DNA from: an uncultured Mycoplasmatota bacterium
GTDB lineage: Bacteria; Bacillota_I; Bacilli_A; RF39; UBA660
Direction: 5' to 3'
Assembly (NCBI GenBank): GCA_900544605.1
Contig: UQVP01000006.1
Location: 1 to 49,812 of the forward strand
Length of the DNA: 49,812 nt
In this document: one piece after another, positions 40,230 to 49,715 of the stretch
Numbering within the stretch: the first letter of the stretch is position 1
Layout of the letters: each line of letters begins with the position of its first letter
Position numbers and translations under genes: made by a program
Notes under the pieces: generated by a model
Database searches by the model: none
Told to the model about the DNA's origin: nothing
Seen by the model: only the letters and a program-made list of their open reading frames with translations

Positions 40230-42380
40230 ATGAACGATTTAATTATAAAAGAAATAAGTAAAACATTAAATATAAAAGAAAGTAGTGTTAAAGCTACTTT
40301 AAAGTTATTAAGTGAAGGTAATACAATTCCATTTATTGCTAGGTATCGTAAAGAAGCTACTAGTTCTTTAGATGAAGAACAAATTAGAGCAATTAATGAA
40401 TACTATGTTTATCAGGTTAATTTATTAAAAAGAAAAGAAGATGTGATAAGACTAATAGAAGAAAAAGGTTTATTAACAGATGATTTAAAAAGTAAAATAA
40501 TGGCTTGTACTAAACTTGTTGAAGTAGAAGATTTATATAGACCATATAAAGAAAAGAAAAAAACAAAAGCTACTGATGCGATTAATAATGGGCTTGAACC
40601 ACTTGCTAAAAAAATAATGTCTTTTCCTTTAAACGGAACTATTTTTGAACTTGCTAAACCATATCTTAATGATAAAGTTAAAAATATTGATGAAGCAGTA
40701 TTGGGAGCTAAGTATATTATTGCTGAATGGATAAGTGATAATGCATATATTAGAAAAAATATTAGAAGAATAACTTTTAATAGTGGTATGATTACAAGTA
40801 AGAAAAAGAAAAGTGCCGTAGATGATAATAAAGTATATGAAATGTATTACGATTATAAAGAAAGTGTCAAGTATATAAAACCACATCGGGTTCTTGCTTT
40901 AAATCGTGGTGAAAAAGAAAATGTATTAAATGTTAATATTGAAATTGATTTAAAAGAGATTATTTCATTTATAAGTAAAAATATTATAAAGAACGACAAA
41001 TCATTTGTTGTTGATATTGTAAGTGATGCAATCCAAGATAGTTATAAAAGATTAATTGCTCCAAGTATTGAAAGAGAAATAAGAAGTGAACTTACTGAAA
41101 AAGCTGATGAAGTAGCAATTGATTCATTTGGTAAAAATTTAGAAAAATTATTATTACAACCACCGATGAAAGATAAAATGATTTTAGGTCTTGATCCTGC
41201 ATATCGTACAGGTTGTAAATTAGCAGTTATTGATTATACTGGTAAAAAGTTAGATATTAAAGTTATATATCCTCATGAACCACATAAAAAATATGAAGAA
41301 GCAAAAAAGATAATGCTTGACTTAATTGACAAATATAACATTGATATTATTGCTATAGGAAATGGTACTGCTAGTCGCGAAAGTGAAGCTTTTGTTGCTG
41401 ATGTTATATCTAACGTTAAGAAAAAGCTTGAATATATAATTGTAAGTGAGGCTGGAGCTAGTGTCTATTCAGCTAGTAAACTTGCTATAGCAGAATTTCC
41501 TGATTTACATGTTGAAGAAAGAAGTGCTATAAGTATTGCTAGAAGACTTCAAGATCCTTTAGCAGAACTTGTTAAGATAGATCCTGAAAGTATAGGTGTT
41601 GGTCTTTATCAACATGATGTATCAAATAAAAGATTGAAAGAATCCTTAGATTTTGTTGTTAGTAAGTCGGTCAATCAGGTTGGTGTAAATGTTAATACTG
41701 CAAGTCCATTTTTACTTAAATATGTATCGGGACTTACTAGTAAAGTTATTGATAAAATAATAAATTTGAGAGAATCAAAAGGAAAAATATTATCGCGTAC
41801 TGAATTAGAAAAAGTATTAACCCCAAAGACATATGAACAAGCAATAGGATTTTTAAGAATTGTAGATGGCAAAAATATTTTGGATGAAACGGGAATTCAC
41901 CCTGAAAGTTATAGAGTTACTTTAAAATTATTGGATAAATTAAATTTTTCCATTGCAGATGTAGGTTCAAAAAAATTAATTGAAGAGTTAAATTCATTAA
42001 ATATTAACACTGTAGCGCAAGAATTAAATACAGATACTTATACTTTAGAAGATATCGTCAAATGTTTAAAAAATCCATTGCGTGATCCTCGTGATGAAAT
42101 GCCTAAACCACTTTTAAAAAGTGATATTTTACATTTAGAAGATTTAAAAGTAGGAATGAAATTACAAGGAACAGTTCGTAATGTTGCACCATTTGGTGTG
42201 TTTATTGATATAGGACTTAAAAATGATGGACTAGCTCATGTATCAAAATTAAGTAAAGAATTTGTCAAAGATCCTATGGATATCGTTAGTGTTGGTGATA
42301 TCGTTGATTGTTATGTAGATGAAATATTTATAGATAAAAATAAAGTAGCTCTTTCATTGATTGAACCAAATAGGGGATGA
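40230..42380 (+). CDS. tex: Tex family RNA-binding transcription accessory protein
   Basis: A 716-residue Tex protein: N-terminal helical part (NTIPFIARYRKEATSSLDEEQI), YqgF-like domain (LGLDPAYRTGCKLAVID, IAIGNGTASRESEAF), SEAGASVYSASKLA, helix-hairpin-helix repeats (VGVNVNTASPFLLKYVSGL) and a C-terminal S1 domain (GMKLQGTVRNVAPFGVFIDIG). Tex binds RNA and associates with transcription elongation complexes. Length is normal. The 3' end lies four bases before the next ATG. Confidence 0.96.
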   Translation: MNDLIIKEISKTLNIKESSVKATLKLLSEGNTIPFIARYRKEATSSLDEEQIRAINEYYVYQVNLLKRKEDVIRLIEEKGLLTDDLKSKIMACTKLVEVEDLYRPYKEKKKTKATDAINNGLEPLAKKIMSFPLNGTIFELAKPYLNDKVKNIDEAVLGAKYIIAEWISDNAYIRKNIRRITFNSGMITSKKKKSAVDDNKVYEMYYDYKESVKYIKPHRVLALNRGEKENVLNVNIEIDLKEIISFISKNIIKNDKSFVVDIVSDAIQDSYKRLIAPSIEREIRSELTEKADEVAIDSFGKNLEKLLLQPPMKDKMILGLDPAYRTGCKLAVIDYTGKKLDIKVIYPHEPHKKYEEAKKIMLDLIDKYNIDIIAIGNGTASRESEAFVADVISNVKKKLEYIIVSEAGASVYSASKLAIAEFPDLHVEERSAISIARRLQDPLAELVKIDPESIGVGLYQHDVSNKRLKESLDFVVSKSVNQVGVNVNTASPFLLKYVSGLTSKVIDKIINLRESKGKILSRTELEKVLTPKTYEQAIGFLRIVDGKNILDETGIHPESYRVTLKLLDKLNFSIADVGSKKLIEELNSLNINTVAQELNTDTYTLEDIVKCLKNPLRDPRDEMPKPLLKSDILHLEDLKVGMKLQGTVRNVAPFGVFIDIGLKNDGLAHVSKLSKEFVKDPMDIVSVGDIVDCYVDEIFIDKNKVALSLIEPNRG

Positions 42381-42384
42381 TAAA

Positions 42385-42816
42385 ATGAGAAAGATTATTT
42401 TAATATTATTAATTAGTCTTCTAATGACCGGTTGTTTTGGTGAAACAGGTAGTGGAATTATTACTAAAACATGCACTAAAACGATTGATGAAGATAATAT
42501 CTCTATAACCCAAGAACGTGTTATAAAAAATGAAAATAATAATGTAATAGTAGTTATTTTTCAGGATACTATTATCAATAATGGTAATGATAATTATTTT
42601 AAAGCTTTGAAAAATAGTTATACATCAGAAGCTAATAATTTAAATAATAGTAATGTGTTAGCAACTGTTAATAATGAGAAAGATAAAGAACTAACTGTTA
42701 CATATAATTTTAATTATAGTGATTTAGATAGTACGATTAAAGAAAAATATAATTTAACTGATTTAAACCATAATCAAATAAAAAAATATGAAGAAGAAGG
42801 GTATAAGTGTAAATAA
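42385..42816 (+). CDS. Lipoprotein, DUF1307-like
   Basis: A 143-residue protein with a lipoprotein signal: MRKIILILLISLLMTGC, lipobox LMTGC with Cys17. The mature part (TITQERVIKN-like strand pattern, AVVIFQDTI-type segment, EEGYKC at the end) resembles YehR/DUF1307 lipoproteins. It has two further cysteines, near residue 29 and next to last, that could pair. GGGGATGA precedes ATG 42385. It is probably in one transcript with tex and the following thioredoxin lipoprotein. Confidence 0.7.
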   Translation: MRKIILILLISLLMTGCFGETGSGIITKTCTKTIDEDNISITQERVIKNENNNVIVVIFQDTIINNGNDNYFKALKNSYTSEANNLNNSNVLATVNNEKDKELTVTYNFNYSDLDSTIKEKYNLTDLNHNQIKKYEEEGYKCK

Positions 42817-42824
42817 GTGAAGTT

Positions 42825-43394
42825 ATGAAAAAGATTTTAGGTGTATTAAGTTGTTTGATGTTATTGCTTGTGATAACAGGTTGTGGAAATAATAAAAAAA
42901 GTGATGCTTTGAAATTTAAAAATGAGTATGAAGAATTAAATAGTCAATCTGTAAAAATGGATATTAGTGAAAATAATCCTATTAAATATGTTACATTTGA
43001 CGAAGTAGTTGATATCTTAAATAATAAGACAGGTGTTATATATTTTGGTTTTCCAGGATGTCCTTGGTGTAGAAATGTTATACCAGTTTTATTTGAAGTA
43101 GCTAAAGAAAATAATATAGATACCATTTATTATTTTAATCCTCGTGAAATAAGAAATGGTGGGGATGATGCTTACCAAAAACTTACAGGTATTTTAAATG
43201 ATTATTTAGAAGAAAATGATGAAGGGGTTAAAACTTTATATGTACCAGATATTTATTTTGTAAAAGATGGAAAAATAATGGGTAATCATTTATCTACTGT
43301 TGATTCACAAACAGATCCTTATACAGCATTAAATAGTGAACAAAGAATGGAATTGAAAAATATATATCAAGAACTATTCAATAAAATTAAGTAG
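42825..43394 (+). CDS. Thioredoxin-domain lipoprotein with CPWC site
   Basis: A 189-residue lipoprotein: signal MKKILGVLSCLMLLLVITGC (lipobox ITGC), then a thioredoxin fold with the active site FPGCPWCRNVIP near residue 83 and cis-Pro in LYVPDIYFVKDG. It is an external thiol oxidoreductase, similar in pattern to PedC/BrcD-type bacteriocin accessory proteins; the partner is unknown. Its neighbour two genes upstream of tex is a thioredoxin fold without cysteines. Confidence 0.83.
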   Translation: MKKILGVLSCLMLLLVITGCGNNKKSDALKFKNEYEELNSQSVKMDISENNPIKYVTFDEVVDILNNKTGVIYFGFPGCPWCRNVIPVLFEVAKENNIDTIYYFNPREIRNGGDDAYQKLTGILNDYLEENDEGVKTLYVPDIYFVKDGKIMGNHLSTVDSQTDPYTALNSEQRMELKNIYQELFNKIK

Positions 43395-43412
43395 ATTCGT
43401 TCTACTTTTTTT
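43389..43412 (+). terminator. Terminator overlapping stop codon
   Basis: AAGTAGA/TCTACTT with loop TTCGT and a T-run; the TAG stop is inside the left arm. Confidence 0.85.
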
Positions 43413-43458
43413 GATGTAAAAAAAAGTAATATGTGGTAAAATGTATATGGTGATTCAA

Positions 43459-45084
43459 ATGAGTTTTTTAGATAAAACTATTTCAAAAAAGAAAAATATT
43501 GTTTTATTTCTATTAGTAATAGCGATAATTAGTTCTATTACTTTGTTTTTAATTCCTAACATGAGTAGAGGACATGATCTTGCATTTCATTTATCTAGAA
43601 TATCTGCTATCAAAGATAATTTAAAATTAGGTATAGTGGGGGGATATATTTATCCTAATTATTTAGGAGGATATGGTTACGGGAATGGTTTATTCTATCC
43701 AGATTTATTTCTTTATATACCTGCATTTTTTTCCTATTTAGGATTAAGTGTTATAACTTCTTATAAATTATTTTTATTATTAATTTCCTTTTGCTCTGTT
43801 GGAGCTATATATATTTGTGTTAAGGGGATTAGTAAAAATAAAAAAAGTGCTTTAATATCATCTTTTATATATGGTTTTGCATCTTATCGTTTGATAGATA
43901 TGTTTACACGTGCTGCTTTAGGAGAAACTTTAGCTTTTGTTTTTGCACCAATAATCATTTATGGAATGTATGAAATTATTTATGGTGATTATAAAAAATT
44001 TTATATTTTAACAATCGGAATGAGTGGCCTTATATTAAGTCATTTGATAAGTACTTATTTAATTGGTATTGTTTTAGTAATAATGTGCCTTGTAAATATT
44101 AAAAAATTATTCAAAGAAAAAAAGAGAATACTCTATCTAGTATTAGCAGCACTTGCTACAGTATGTTTAACTGCTTATTTTATTTTCCCAATGTTAGAAC
44201 AAATGTTGAGTGGTAAATTCATTTTTAATAACTTAGATGAAACTAGTAAATTATTGGAACGCTCTTTACCAATTTGGTCGATATTTATAGAATTTCCTTA
44301 CCATGTTTTAAGAAAACTATGGATTCCAACAGGTATTGGAATAGGTTTTATAGTTTTAATTTATTATTATTTTAAAAACTTTAAAAATTATGATAAGTTT
44401 ATTCATTTTTGTTTTATTACAGCCATGATATTCTTAATTTGTGCAACTAATATATTTCCTTGGAATTTATTTCAAAATATTTTATCACCAATCCAATTTC
44501 CTTGGCGTTTCTATTTTATATCGGTTTTACTTTTAAGTGTTGGTTCAGGATTGATGCTATCAAAGTCAACGAAAGATATTAATAAATGTGCTACAGTGTT
44601 ATTTATTTTATTTTTAATTCCAGTTATTACTATTAGTACTGTTAATTTCTTTGAAAAAAATATTAAAGAGGTTGGCGATTATGAAATTTCATTCGGAGAA
44701 TATATGCCATTAAGTGCTGATAAAAATTATATTCTAGAAAGAAAAGATGTTATAACAACAACATATCCTTTAGAGCATTCATTCACACGTAATGAATTAG
44801 AATTAACTATTAATTATAATAATAATCAAGGAAATAATAATTTAGAATTACCTCTTCTTTATTATAAAGGTTATAAAGCTATATCTAATGATAAAGAGCT
44901 AAATGTATATCAAACTAATAATGGTTTGGTTGGTGTTGATATTAATGATGAAGAGGGAACAATATATGTATATTATGGTGGTACAAAAATTCAAAAATTA
45001 TCAAAAATTGTATCAATAATAACAATGATTGTATTTGTTATTTATTTACGTTTAAGAAAAAGAGGTGTACTTGATGAAAAATAA
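43459..45084 (+). CDS. Multi-pass GT-C-like membrane protein, YfhO-related
   Basis: About 541 residues with some 12 transmembrane helices and a C-terminal external beta part (NNNLELPLLYYKGYKAIS). RGHDLAFHLSRISAIKDN after the first helix is a D/H-containing loop of GT-C glycosyltransferases that use polyprenyl-linked sugars. It precedes and overlaps by 11 bases a clear YfhO protein, so both probably decorate a wall polymer. ATG 43459 follows GGTGAT; ATG 43441 and 43447 lie within or next to the -10 (TGGTAAAAT). Confidence 0.75.
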   Translation: MSFLDKTISKKKNIVLFLLVIAIISSITLFLIPNMSRGHDLAFHLSRISAIKDNLKLGIVGGYIYPNYLGGYGYGNGLFYPDLFLYIPAFFSYLGLSVITSYKLFLLLISFCSVGAIYICVKGISKNKKSALISSFIYGFASYRLIDMFTRAALGETLAFVFAPIIIYGMYEIIYGDYKKFYILTIGMSGLILSHLISTYLIGIVLVIMCLVNIKKLFKEKKRILYLVLAALATVCLTAYFIFPMLEQMLSGKFIFNNLDETSKLLERSLPIWSIFIEFPYHVLRKLWIPTGIGIGFIVLIYYYFKNFKNYDKFIHFCFITAMIFLICATNIFPWNLFQNILSPIQFPWRFYFISVLLLSVGSGLMLSKSTKDINKCATVLFILFLIPVITISTVNFFEKNIKEVGDYEISFGEYMPLSADKNYILERKDVITTTYPLEHSFTRNELELTINYNNNQGNNNLELPLLYYKGYKAISNDKELNVYQTNNGLVGVDINDEEGTIYVYYGGTKIQKLSKIVSIITMIVFVIYLRLRKRGVLDEK

Positions 45085-47623
45085 AAAAATATTATATTAT
45101 TTATTATCTTTTTTCATACCGGCTTTATTAATTACAGTAATATATGCTTGTATTGGTATATACCCATTTGGTAAAAAATCATTACTAACGGTCGATTTAG
45201 CAGGTCAATATGTTGCTTTCTTTAATGCTTATAAAAATATTTTTACTGAAGGAATAGGAATTTTTTATTCTTTCAGTAAAACATTAGGAGGTAATATGTT
45301 TGGACTTATTACTTATTACTTATTAAGTCCTATTAATTTAATTTTATTATTATTTAATCGTACTAATATTACGGAAGCTATCTTCTTAATCAATGTTATA
45401 AAAATAGGTTTATGTGGTTTAACAGCATTTACATATTTTAGAAAAACATTTAAAGATGAAAGTTTTATTCCTTTAGTTTTTAGTTTGGTTTATGCTTTAT
45501 GTGCTTATAATATTGTTTATAGTCAAAATTTACTTTGGTTAGATGGGGTAATTATATTACCACTTGTCTTTTTAGGAATTGATAGATTAATAGAAAAAGA
45601 AAAACCACTATTATTTTATAGTATGCTTGTATTAACAATATTCTGTAACTATTATATTGGCTATATGACTTGTATAGCGTCTCTAGTTTATTTTATATAT
45701 AAGCTTTATTTGAAAAATAATTATAAACTAAGTTTAAAAGATAATAAAAAAGATATTCTTTATTTCTTTAAGTATGCTTTACTAGCTGTTGGTACAACAA
45801 TGATTATTTTACTTCCTTCTGTTTTTTCTTTAATGGCAGGAAAAGCAGAAAGTAATTTAAGTGAATTTATTCCAAAACAAACATATGCATCAATTGAATT
45901 AATATCACGTATGTTTATTGGTTCATTTAATAATAGTGATTTGTCTGGAGGATGTCCAAATATTTTCATTTCACTCTTTATGATTGTGTTAGTATTATTT
46001 TATTTCTTTAATAATGAAATTCCAAGAAAAGAAAGAAAAGCAAGTTTAATATTGATATTATTCTTTATAGCAAGTTTTACATTCTATTCAATTGATATTG
46101 TTTGGCACACATTTCAACATCCAGCAGGTTTCCCATTTAGATATTCATTTATTTATGATTTTATATTATTGATAATTGCTTATAAAAGCTATATAAATAT
46201 AAATAAAGTAGATAAGAAATGGTTTAAAAAATCATTACCAGCAGTTATTATAATAACCTTAATCATGGACAAACTTATGTATAATTCAAATATGTACTAT
46301 AAAATAATAGCTTCAGGAGTTTTAATGGTTATTTATATTTTATATTTATACTATAGTAAAAAACAAAACATTAATAAAATAATAACTGTTTTAATAGCTT
46401 TAGAAATGACTGTTAATGGTTTACTTGTTGTTTGTAATATGAAATATCAAAATAGAGAGGAATATGTAAATTTTGTTAATGATTATGGTCAAATTGTTGA
46501 TAAGATAAAACAAAATGACAATAGTTTTTATAGACTAGAAAAAGATTATTTGTATTCAACTAACGATTCTTTATTACTAAACTATAATGGCATTTCCCAC
46601 TTTAGTTCAACTTATGAAGGTAATAACAATAAGTTGTTAGGTGATTATTTAGGAATATTTAATAGATTTTATATTACTAATTATCATGGCTCAACACCTG
46701 TAACTAATTCTCTTTTTGGTATTAAGTATGTTATTTTAAACAACGATATAAACTATTATGATAAAATAGATTCATATAAAATTGATAATGAAGATACTTA
46801 TGTTTATAAAAATCAATATAATTTACCACTCGGTTTTATGGTTAGTGATAAATTAAAAAAATTAGAACTTGAAGAATTAAAACCATTTGAAAATCAAAAT
46901 AACATTTTAAAAACTATGACTGGAAATGATATTGATGTTTTCTTAGAAAATAAAAATGTTACTTACAATTTAAATAATGTTAAATTGAAAGAAAATTCAA
47001 AAGAACCGTTTATTTATAACACTATAAATACTAATTACGCAGCTAGTATAAAATATAAAGTAAAAGTAGAAAATAAAGGCGTATTATATGCTTACATTTC
47101 TTCTGATTACAACAAAAAAATAGATGTTAAAGTAAATGGTAAAAGTATAATTGATACTTCTGATCAAAATGATTATAGATATAATATTTTAGAACTTGGT
47201 GAATATAATATTGATGATGAAGTAGATTTTGAAATCATTTTACTTGATAGCTCAATTAAATTTAATGATGTTGTTTTCTACACTTTAAATAAAGAAAATT
47301 TCGCCACACAAATAAATGATTTACAACAAAGCGAAGCTCTAAATATCACAGAATTTAAATCAAATTATATTAAAGCTAATATTAATGTTGAAAGTGACAA
47401 TAAAATACTTTACACATCTATTCCACTTGATAAAGGATGGACGATAAAGATAGATGGTGAAAAAGTAGATAAAATTGAAATCTTTAATTCTTTAATAGGA
47501 ATTGATGTAACCAAAGGCGAACATGTTATAGAGTTTAGTTACATTCCTAGAGGATTATACGCTGGGGGATTTGTATCATTAGTATCATTATTATTTGTAA
47601 TAGTTTTAAAGAAAAGAAAGTAG
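45074..47623 (+). CDS. YfhO family membrane glycosyltransferase
   Basis: An 849-residue multi-pass protein of the YfhO family: YPFGKKSLLTVDLAGQYVAFFNAYKNIF after the first helix, IFYSFSKTLGGNMFGLITYYLLSPINL, NIVYSQNLLWLDGVIILPLV, PAGFPFRYSFIYDF and a long external C-terminal domain ending in one helix. In Bacillus and Listeria, YfhO-type GT-C enzymes glycosylate teichoic acids with undecaprenyl-phosphate sugars. AGGTG precedes ATG 45074, which overlaps the previous gene. Confidence 0.88.
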   Translation: MKNKKILYYLLSFFIPALLITVIYACIGIYPFGKKSLLTVDLAGQYVAFFNAYKNIFTEGIGIFYSFSKTLGGNMFGLITYYLLSPINLILLLFNRTNITEAIFLINVIKIGLCGLTAFTYFRKTFKDESFIPLVFSLVYALCAYNIVYSQNLLWLDGVIILPLVFLGIDRLIEKEKPLLFYSMLVLTIFCNYYIGYMTCIASLVYFIYKLYLKNNYKLSLKDNKKDILYFFKYALLAVGTTMIILLPSVFSLMAGKAESNLSEFIPKQTYASIELISRMFIGSFNNSDLSGGCPNIFISLFMIVLVLFYFFNNEIPRKERKASLILILFFIASFTFYSIDIVWHTFQHPAGFPFRYSFIYDFILLIIAYKSYININKVDKKWFKKSLPAVIIITLIMDKLMYNSNMYYKIIASGVLMVIYILYLYYSKKQNINKIITVLIALEMTVNGLLVVCNMKYQNREEYVNFVNDYGQIVDKIKQNDNSFYRLEKDYLYSTNDSLLLNYNGISHFSSTYEGNNNKLLGDYLGIFNRFYITNYHGSTPVTNSLFGIKYVILNNDINYYDKIDSYKIDNEDTYVYKNQYNLPLGFMVSDKLKKLELEELKPFENQNNILKTMTGNDIDVFLENKNVTYNLNNVKLKENSKEPFIYNTINTNYAASIKYKVKVENKGVLYAYISSDYNKKIDVKVNGKSIIDTSDQNDYRYNILELGEYNIDDEVDFEIILLDSSIKFNDVVFYTLNKENFATQINDLQQSEALNITEFKSNYIKANINVESDNKILYTSIPLDKGWTIKIDGEKVDKIEIFNSLIGIDVTKGEHVIEFSYIPRGLYAGGFVSLVSLLFVIVLKKRK

Positions 47624-47632
47624 GTAAGAAGA

Positions 47633-48451
47633 ATGCAAATAATTGAATTAATTAAAATTGTTTTTTTTGGGATAGTAGAAGGTATTACTGAATGGTTACC
47701 AATTAGTAGTACAGGACACTTAATTTTATTAGAACAATTTATTAAATTAAATGTTAGTGATTCATTTATGGAAATGTTTAGAGTTGTTATTCAACTTGGT
47801 GCTATTATGGCTGTTGTCGTGCTATATTTTCATAAACTTAATCCATTTTCACCTAAGAAATCAACAAAAGAAAAAAAAGATACATGGAACTTATGGTTTA
47901 AAGTCGCAGTAGCATGTATTCCTGCTGTAGTATTTTCTGTATTTGATGATAAAATGAATGAGTTATTCTATAACTGGATTACAGTATCTATTATGTTAAT
48001 TGTTTATGGAATATTATTTATTATTATTGAAAATAGAAATAAAAATAAAGAACCAGAGGTAAAAGATGTTAATAATATGACTTATAAATTAGCGTTAATT
48101 ATTGGTTTGTTTCAAGTTTTAGCAATCATTCCGGGAACTAGTAGATCTGGTTCAACAATTATGGGAGGAATTTTATTTGGTGCTTCTCGTGCTGTAGCTG
48201 CTGAATTTACTTTCTTTCTTGGTATACCTGTTATGTTCGGAGCAAGCTTATTAAAATTTGTTAAGTTTGGTTTTGCTTTTACAACTGGAGAAATAGTTAC
48301 TTTGTTAATAGGAATGTTAACCGCATTTATAGTTTCAATTATTGTTATTAAATTTTTAATGAACTATATTAAAAAACATGATTTTAAAGCCTTTGGATGG
48401 TATCGTATTATACTAGGTGTTTTAGTTATATTATATTTCTTAATATTTTAA
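47633..48451 (+). CDS. uppP: Undecaprenyl-diphosphatase UppP (BacA type)
   Basis: A 272-residue membrane enzyme. The motifs are GIVEGITEWLPISSTGHLIL (catalytic Glu) near residue 13 and IIPGTSRSGSTIMGGILFGASR near residue 165. It hydrolyses undecaprenyl diphosphate to recycle the lipid carrier used by MraY and by GT-C glycosyltransferases. It is ten bases after the YfhO gene, in line with a shared lipid carrier. AGGTAAGAAG precedes ATG 47633. Confidence 0.96.
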   Translation: MQIIELIKIVFFGIVEGITEWLPISSTGHLILLEQFIKLNVSDSFMEMFRVVIQLGAIMAVVVLYFHKLNPFSPKKSTKEKKDTWNLWFKVAVACIPAVVFSVFDDKMNELFYNWITVSIMLIVYGILFIIIENRNKNKEPEVKDVNNMTYKLALIIGLFQVLAIIPGTSRSGSTIMGGILFGASRAVAAEFTFFLGIPVMFGASLLKFVKFGFAFTTGEIVTLLIGMLTAFIVSIIVIKFLMNYIKKHDFKAFGWYRIILGVLVILYFLIF

Positions 48452-48460
48452 ATTATTTTA

Positions 48461-48480
48461 ATGTCAAAAAATGTTGACAT
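48461..48480. promoter_or_regulatory. Inverted repeat over the metK -35
   Basis: ATGTCAA and TTGACAT separated by six bases. The right half contains the -35 TTGACA. It may be an operator, or a weak terminator of uppP. Confidence 0.35.
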
Positions 48481-48502
48481 TTATACTTAAAAAATATATA
48501 CT
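48474..48502 (+). promoter_or_regulatory. metK promoter
   Basis: TTGACA at 48474-48479 and TATACT at 48497-48502, spacer 17, directly ahead of the riboswitch. Confidence 0.7.
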
Positions 48503-48508
48503 TAAGTT

Positions 48509-48631
48509 AGATCTTATGAAGAGTGATGGAGGGACTAGCCCGATGAAGTCACACCAACCTATTTAATTAGGTGGTAAAGCTAGAACGATAAGATAACTTT
48601 TACACTCAAGAGTTATCTTGAGTGTTTTTTT
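48509..48631 (+). promoter_or_regulatory. SAM-I (S-box) riboswitch of metK
   Basis: The aptamer has the S-box core: GAAGAGTGATGGAGGGACTAG, CCCGATGAAG, CACCAACCT...AGGTGGTAAAGCTAG and ACGATAAGA. P1 is ATCTTAT (48511-48517) with ATAAGAT (48588-48594). AAGATAACT (48590-48598) can instead pair with AGTTATCTT (48611-48619) as antiterminator, which excludes the terminator ACACTCAAG/CTTGAGTGT (48602-48625, then T to 48631). SAM stabilises P1 and turns metK off by termination. Confidence 0.95.
48602..48631 (+). terminator. Riboswitch terminator before metK
   Basis: Nine-base-pair stem ACACTCAAG/CTTGAGTGT with loop AGTTAT and seven T. Confidence 0.9.
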
Positions 48632-48656
48632 GTAAGATTACAAAGGAGGAGATAAG

Positions 48657-49682
48657 ATGAAATTTTATAGTAATGAAATAGTATTTAGAGGTCATCCTGA
48701 TAAAGTATGTGACCAAATAAGTGACGCTATTTTAGATGAGTGTTTAAAACAAGATAAAGCTTCAAGATGTGGAATTGAAGTAGTAGGGGGAAAAGGTAAA
48801 ATATTTGTAACTGGAGAGGTAACTAGTGACGCTAAATTTGATTTAACTAGTATTGTAAAAATAGTACTAAGGGATATTGGTTATAGTGATAATTACGAAA
48901 TTATCGACAATATTGGAAAACAAAGTCAAGATATTGCGCTTGGAACTAATACAGAAGTAGGTGGAGCAGGAGATAACGGAATGATGTTTGGTTATGCTTG
49001 CAAAGATACTAAAGAATTATTGCCAAAAGCCATGGTAATATTACAAAAACTAAGTCAAGAATATGATAAATTAGTTCATAGTGATGAAAGATTTTGTGCT
49101 GATGGAAAAGCTCAAATTACAGGTGTTTATGATGAACATAATAAACTAGTAAAAATTAAAGATTTTACAGTATGCTATCAAAATACTGAAAAAGAAAGAG
49201 AAAAAACAGATGAAATAATAAAAGAAATCTGTGATAAAATTTGTAAGGAATACACCGTAGAAGTAGAAACATATTTAATAAATCCTACTGGTAGATTTGA
49301 AATTGGTGGCTTTGATGGTGATGCAGGATTAACAGGAAGAAAAATAGTTGTTGATAGTTATCAATCATTTGCTAATGTTGGTGGGGGAGCATTCTCTGGA
49401 AAAGATCCAAGTAAAGTAGATAGAAGTGGTGCTTACAAAGCAAGAGAAATAGCTAAAAAAATAGTATCTTCAAATGATAAATATGAATGGTGTCAAGTAC
49501 AATTATCATATGCAATAGGAATAGAAGAACCTTTAGCAATCTATATTGAAACAAATTTAGGTAATGTAGAAGCTGATAAGGAATTATATGAAGAGTGTAA
49601 GCCAAGAAATATTATAAAAGATTTAAATCTTTTAAATGAGCACTATGAAGAAAGAGCTAAATTTGGTCATTTTAGAAACTAA
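48657..49682 (+). CDS. metK: S-adenosylmethionine synthetase
   Basis: MetK of 341 residues, shorter than the ~390 common in bacteria. FRGHPDKVCDQISDAILD (N-terminal His-Pro-Asp), GAGDNGMMFGYA (usually GAGDQG) and GGGAFSGKDPSKVDRSGAY (P-loop-like, Lys/Asp ligands) are present. It makes SAM from Met and ATP. GGAGGAG precedes ATG 48657. Control is by the upstream SAM-I riboswitch. The short length points to deleted surface loops, while active-site motifs remain. Confidence 0.95.
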   Translation: MKFYSNEIVFRGHPDKVCDQISDAILDECLKQDKASRCGIEVVGGKGKIFVTGEVTSDAKFDLTSIVKIVLRDIGYSDNYEIIDNIGKQSQDIALGTNTEVGGAGDNGMMFGYACKDTKELLPKAMVILQKLSQEYDKLVHSDERFCADGKAQITGVYDEHNKLVKIKDFTVCYQNTEKEREKTDEIIKEICDKICKEYTVEVETYLINPTGRFEIGGFDGDAGLTGRKIVVDSYQSFANVGGGAFSGKDPSKVDRSGAYKAREIAKKIVSSNDKYEWCQVQLSYAIGIEEPLAIYIETNLGNVEADKELYEECKPRNIIKDLNLLNEHYEERAKFGHFRN

Positions 49683-49685
49683 TTA

Positions 49686-49715
49686 TTGACAAATTTAAAA
49701 ACATTTTCGTATAAT
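49686..49715 (+). promoter_or_regulatory. Promoter of G9 leader element, copy 2
   Basis: TTGACA at 49686-49691 and TATAAT at 49710-49715, spacer 18. Confidence 0.75.

Noticed and set aside
48503..48656. T-box or other riboswitch class before metK
   Set aside because: The aptamer core and the three exclusive stems match SAM-I; no T-box sequence is present.
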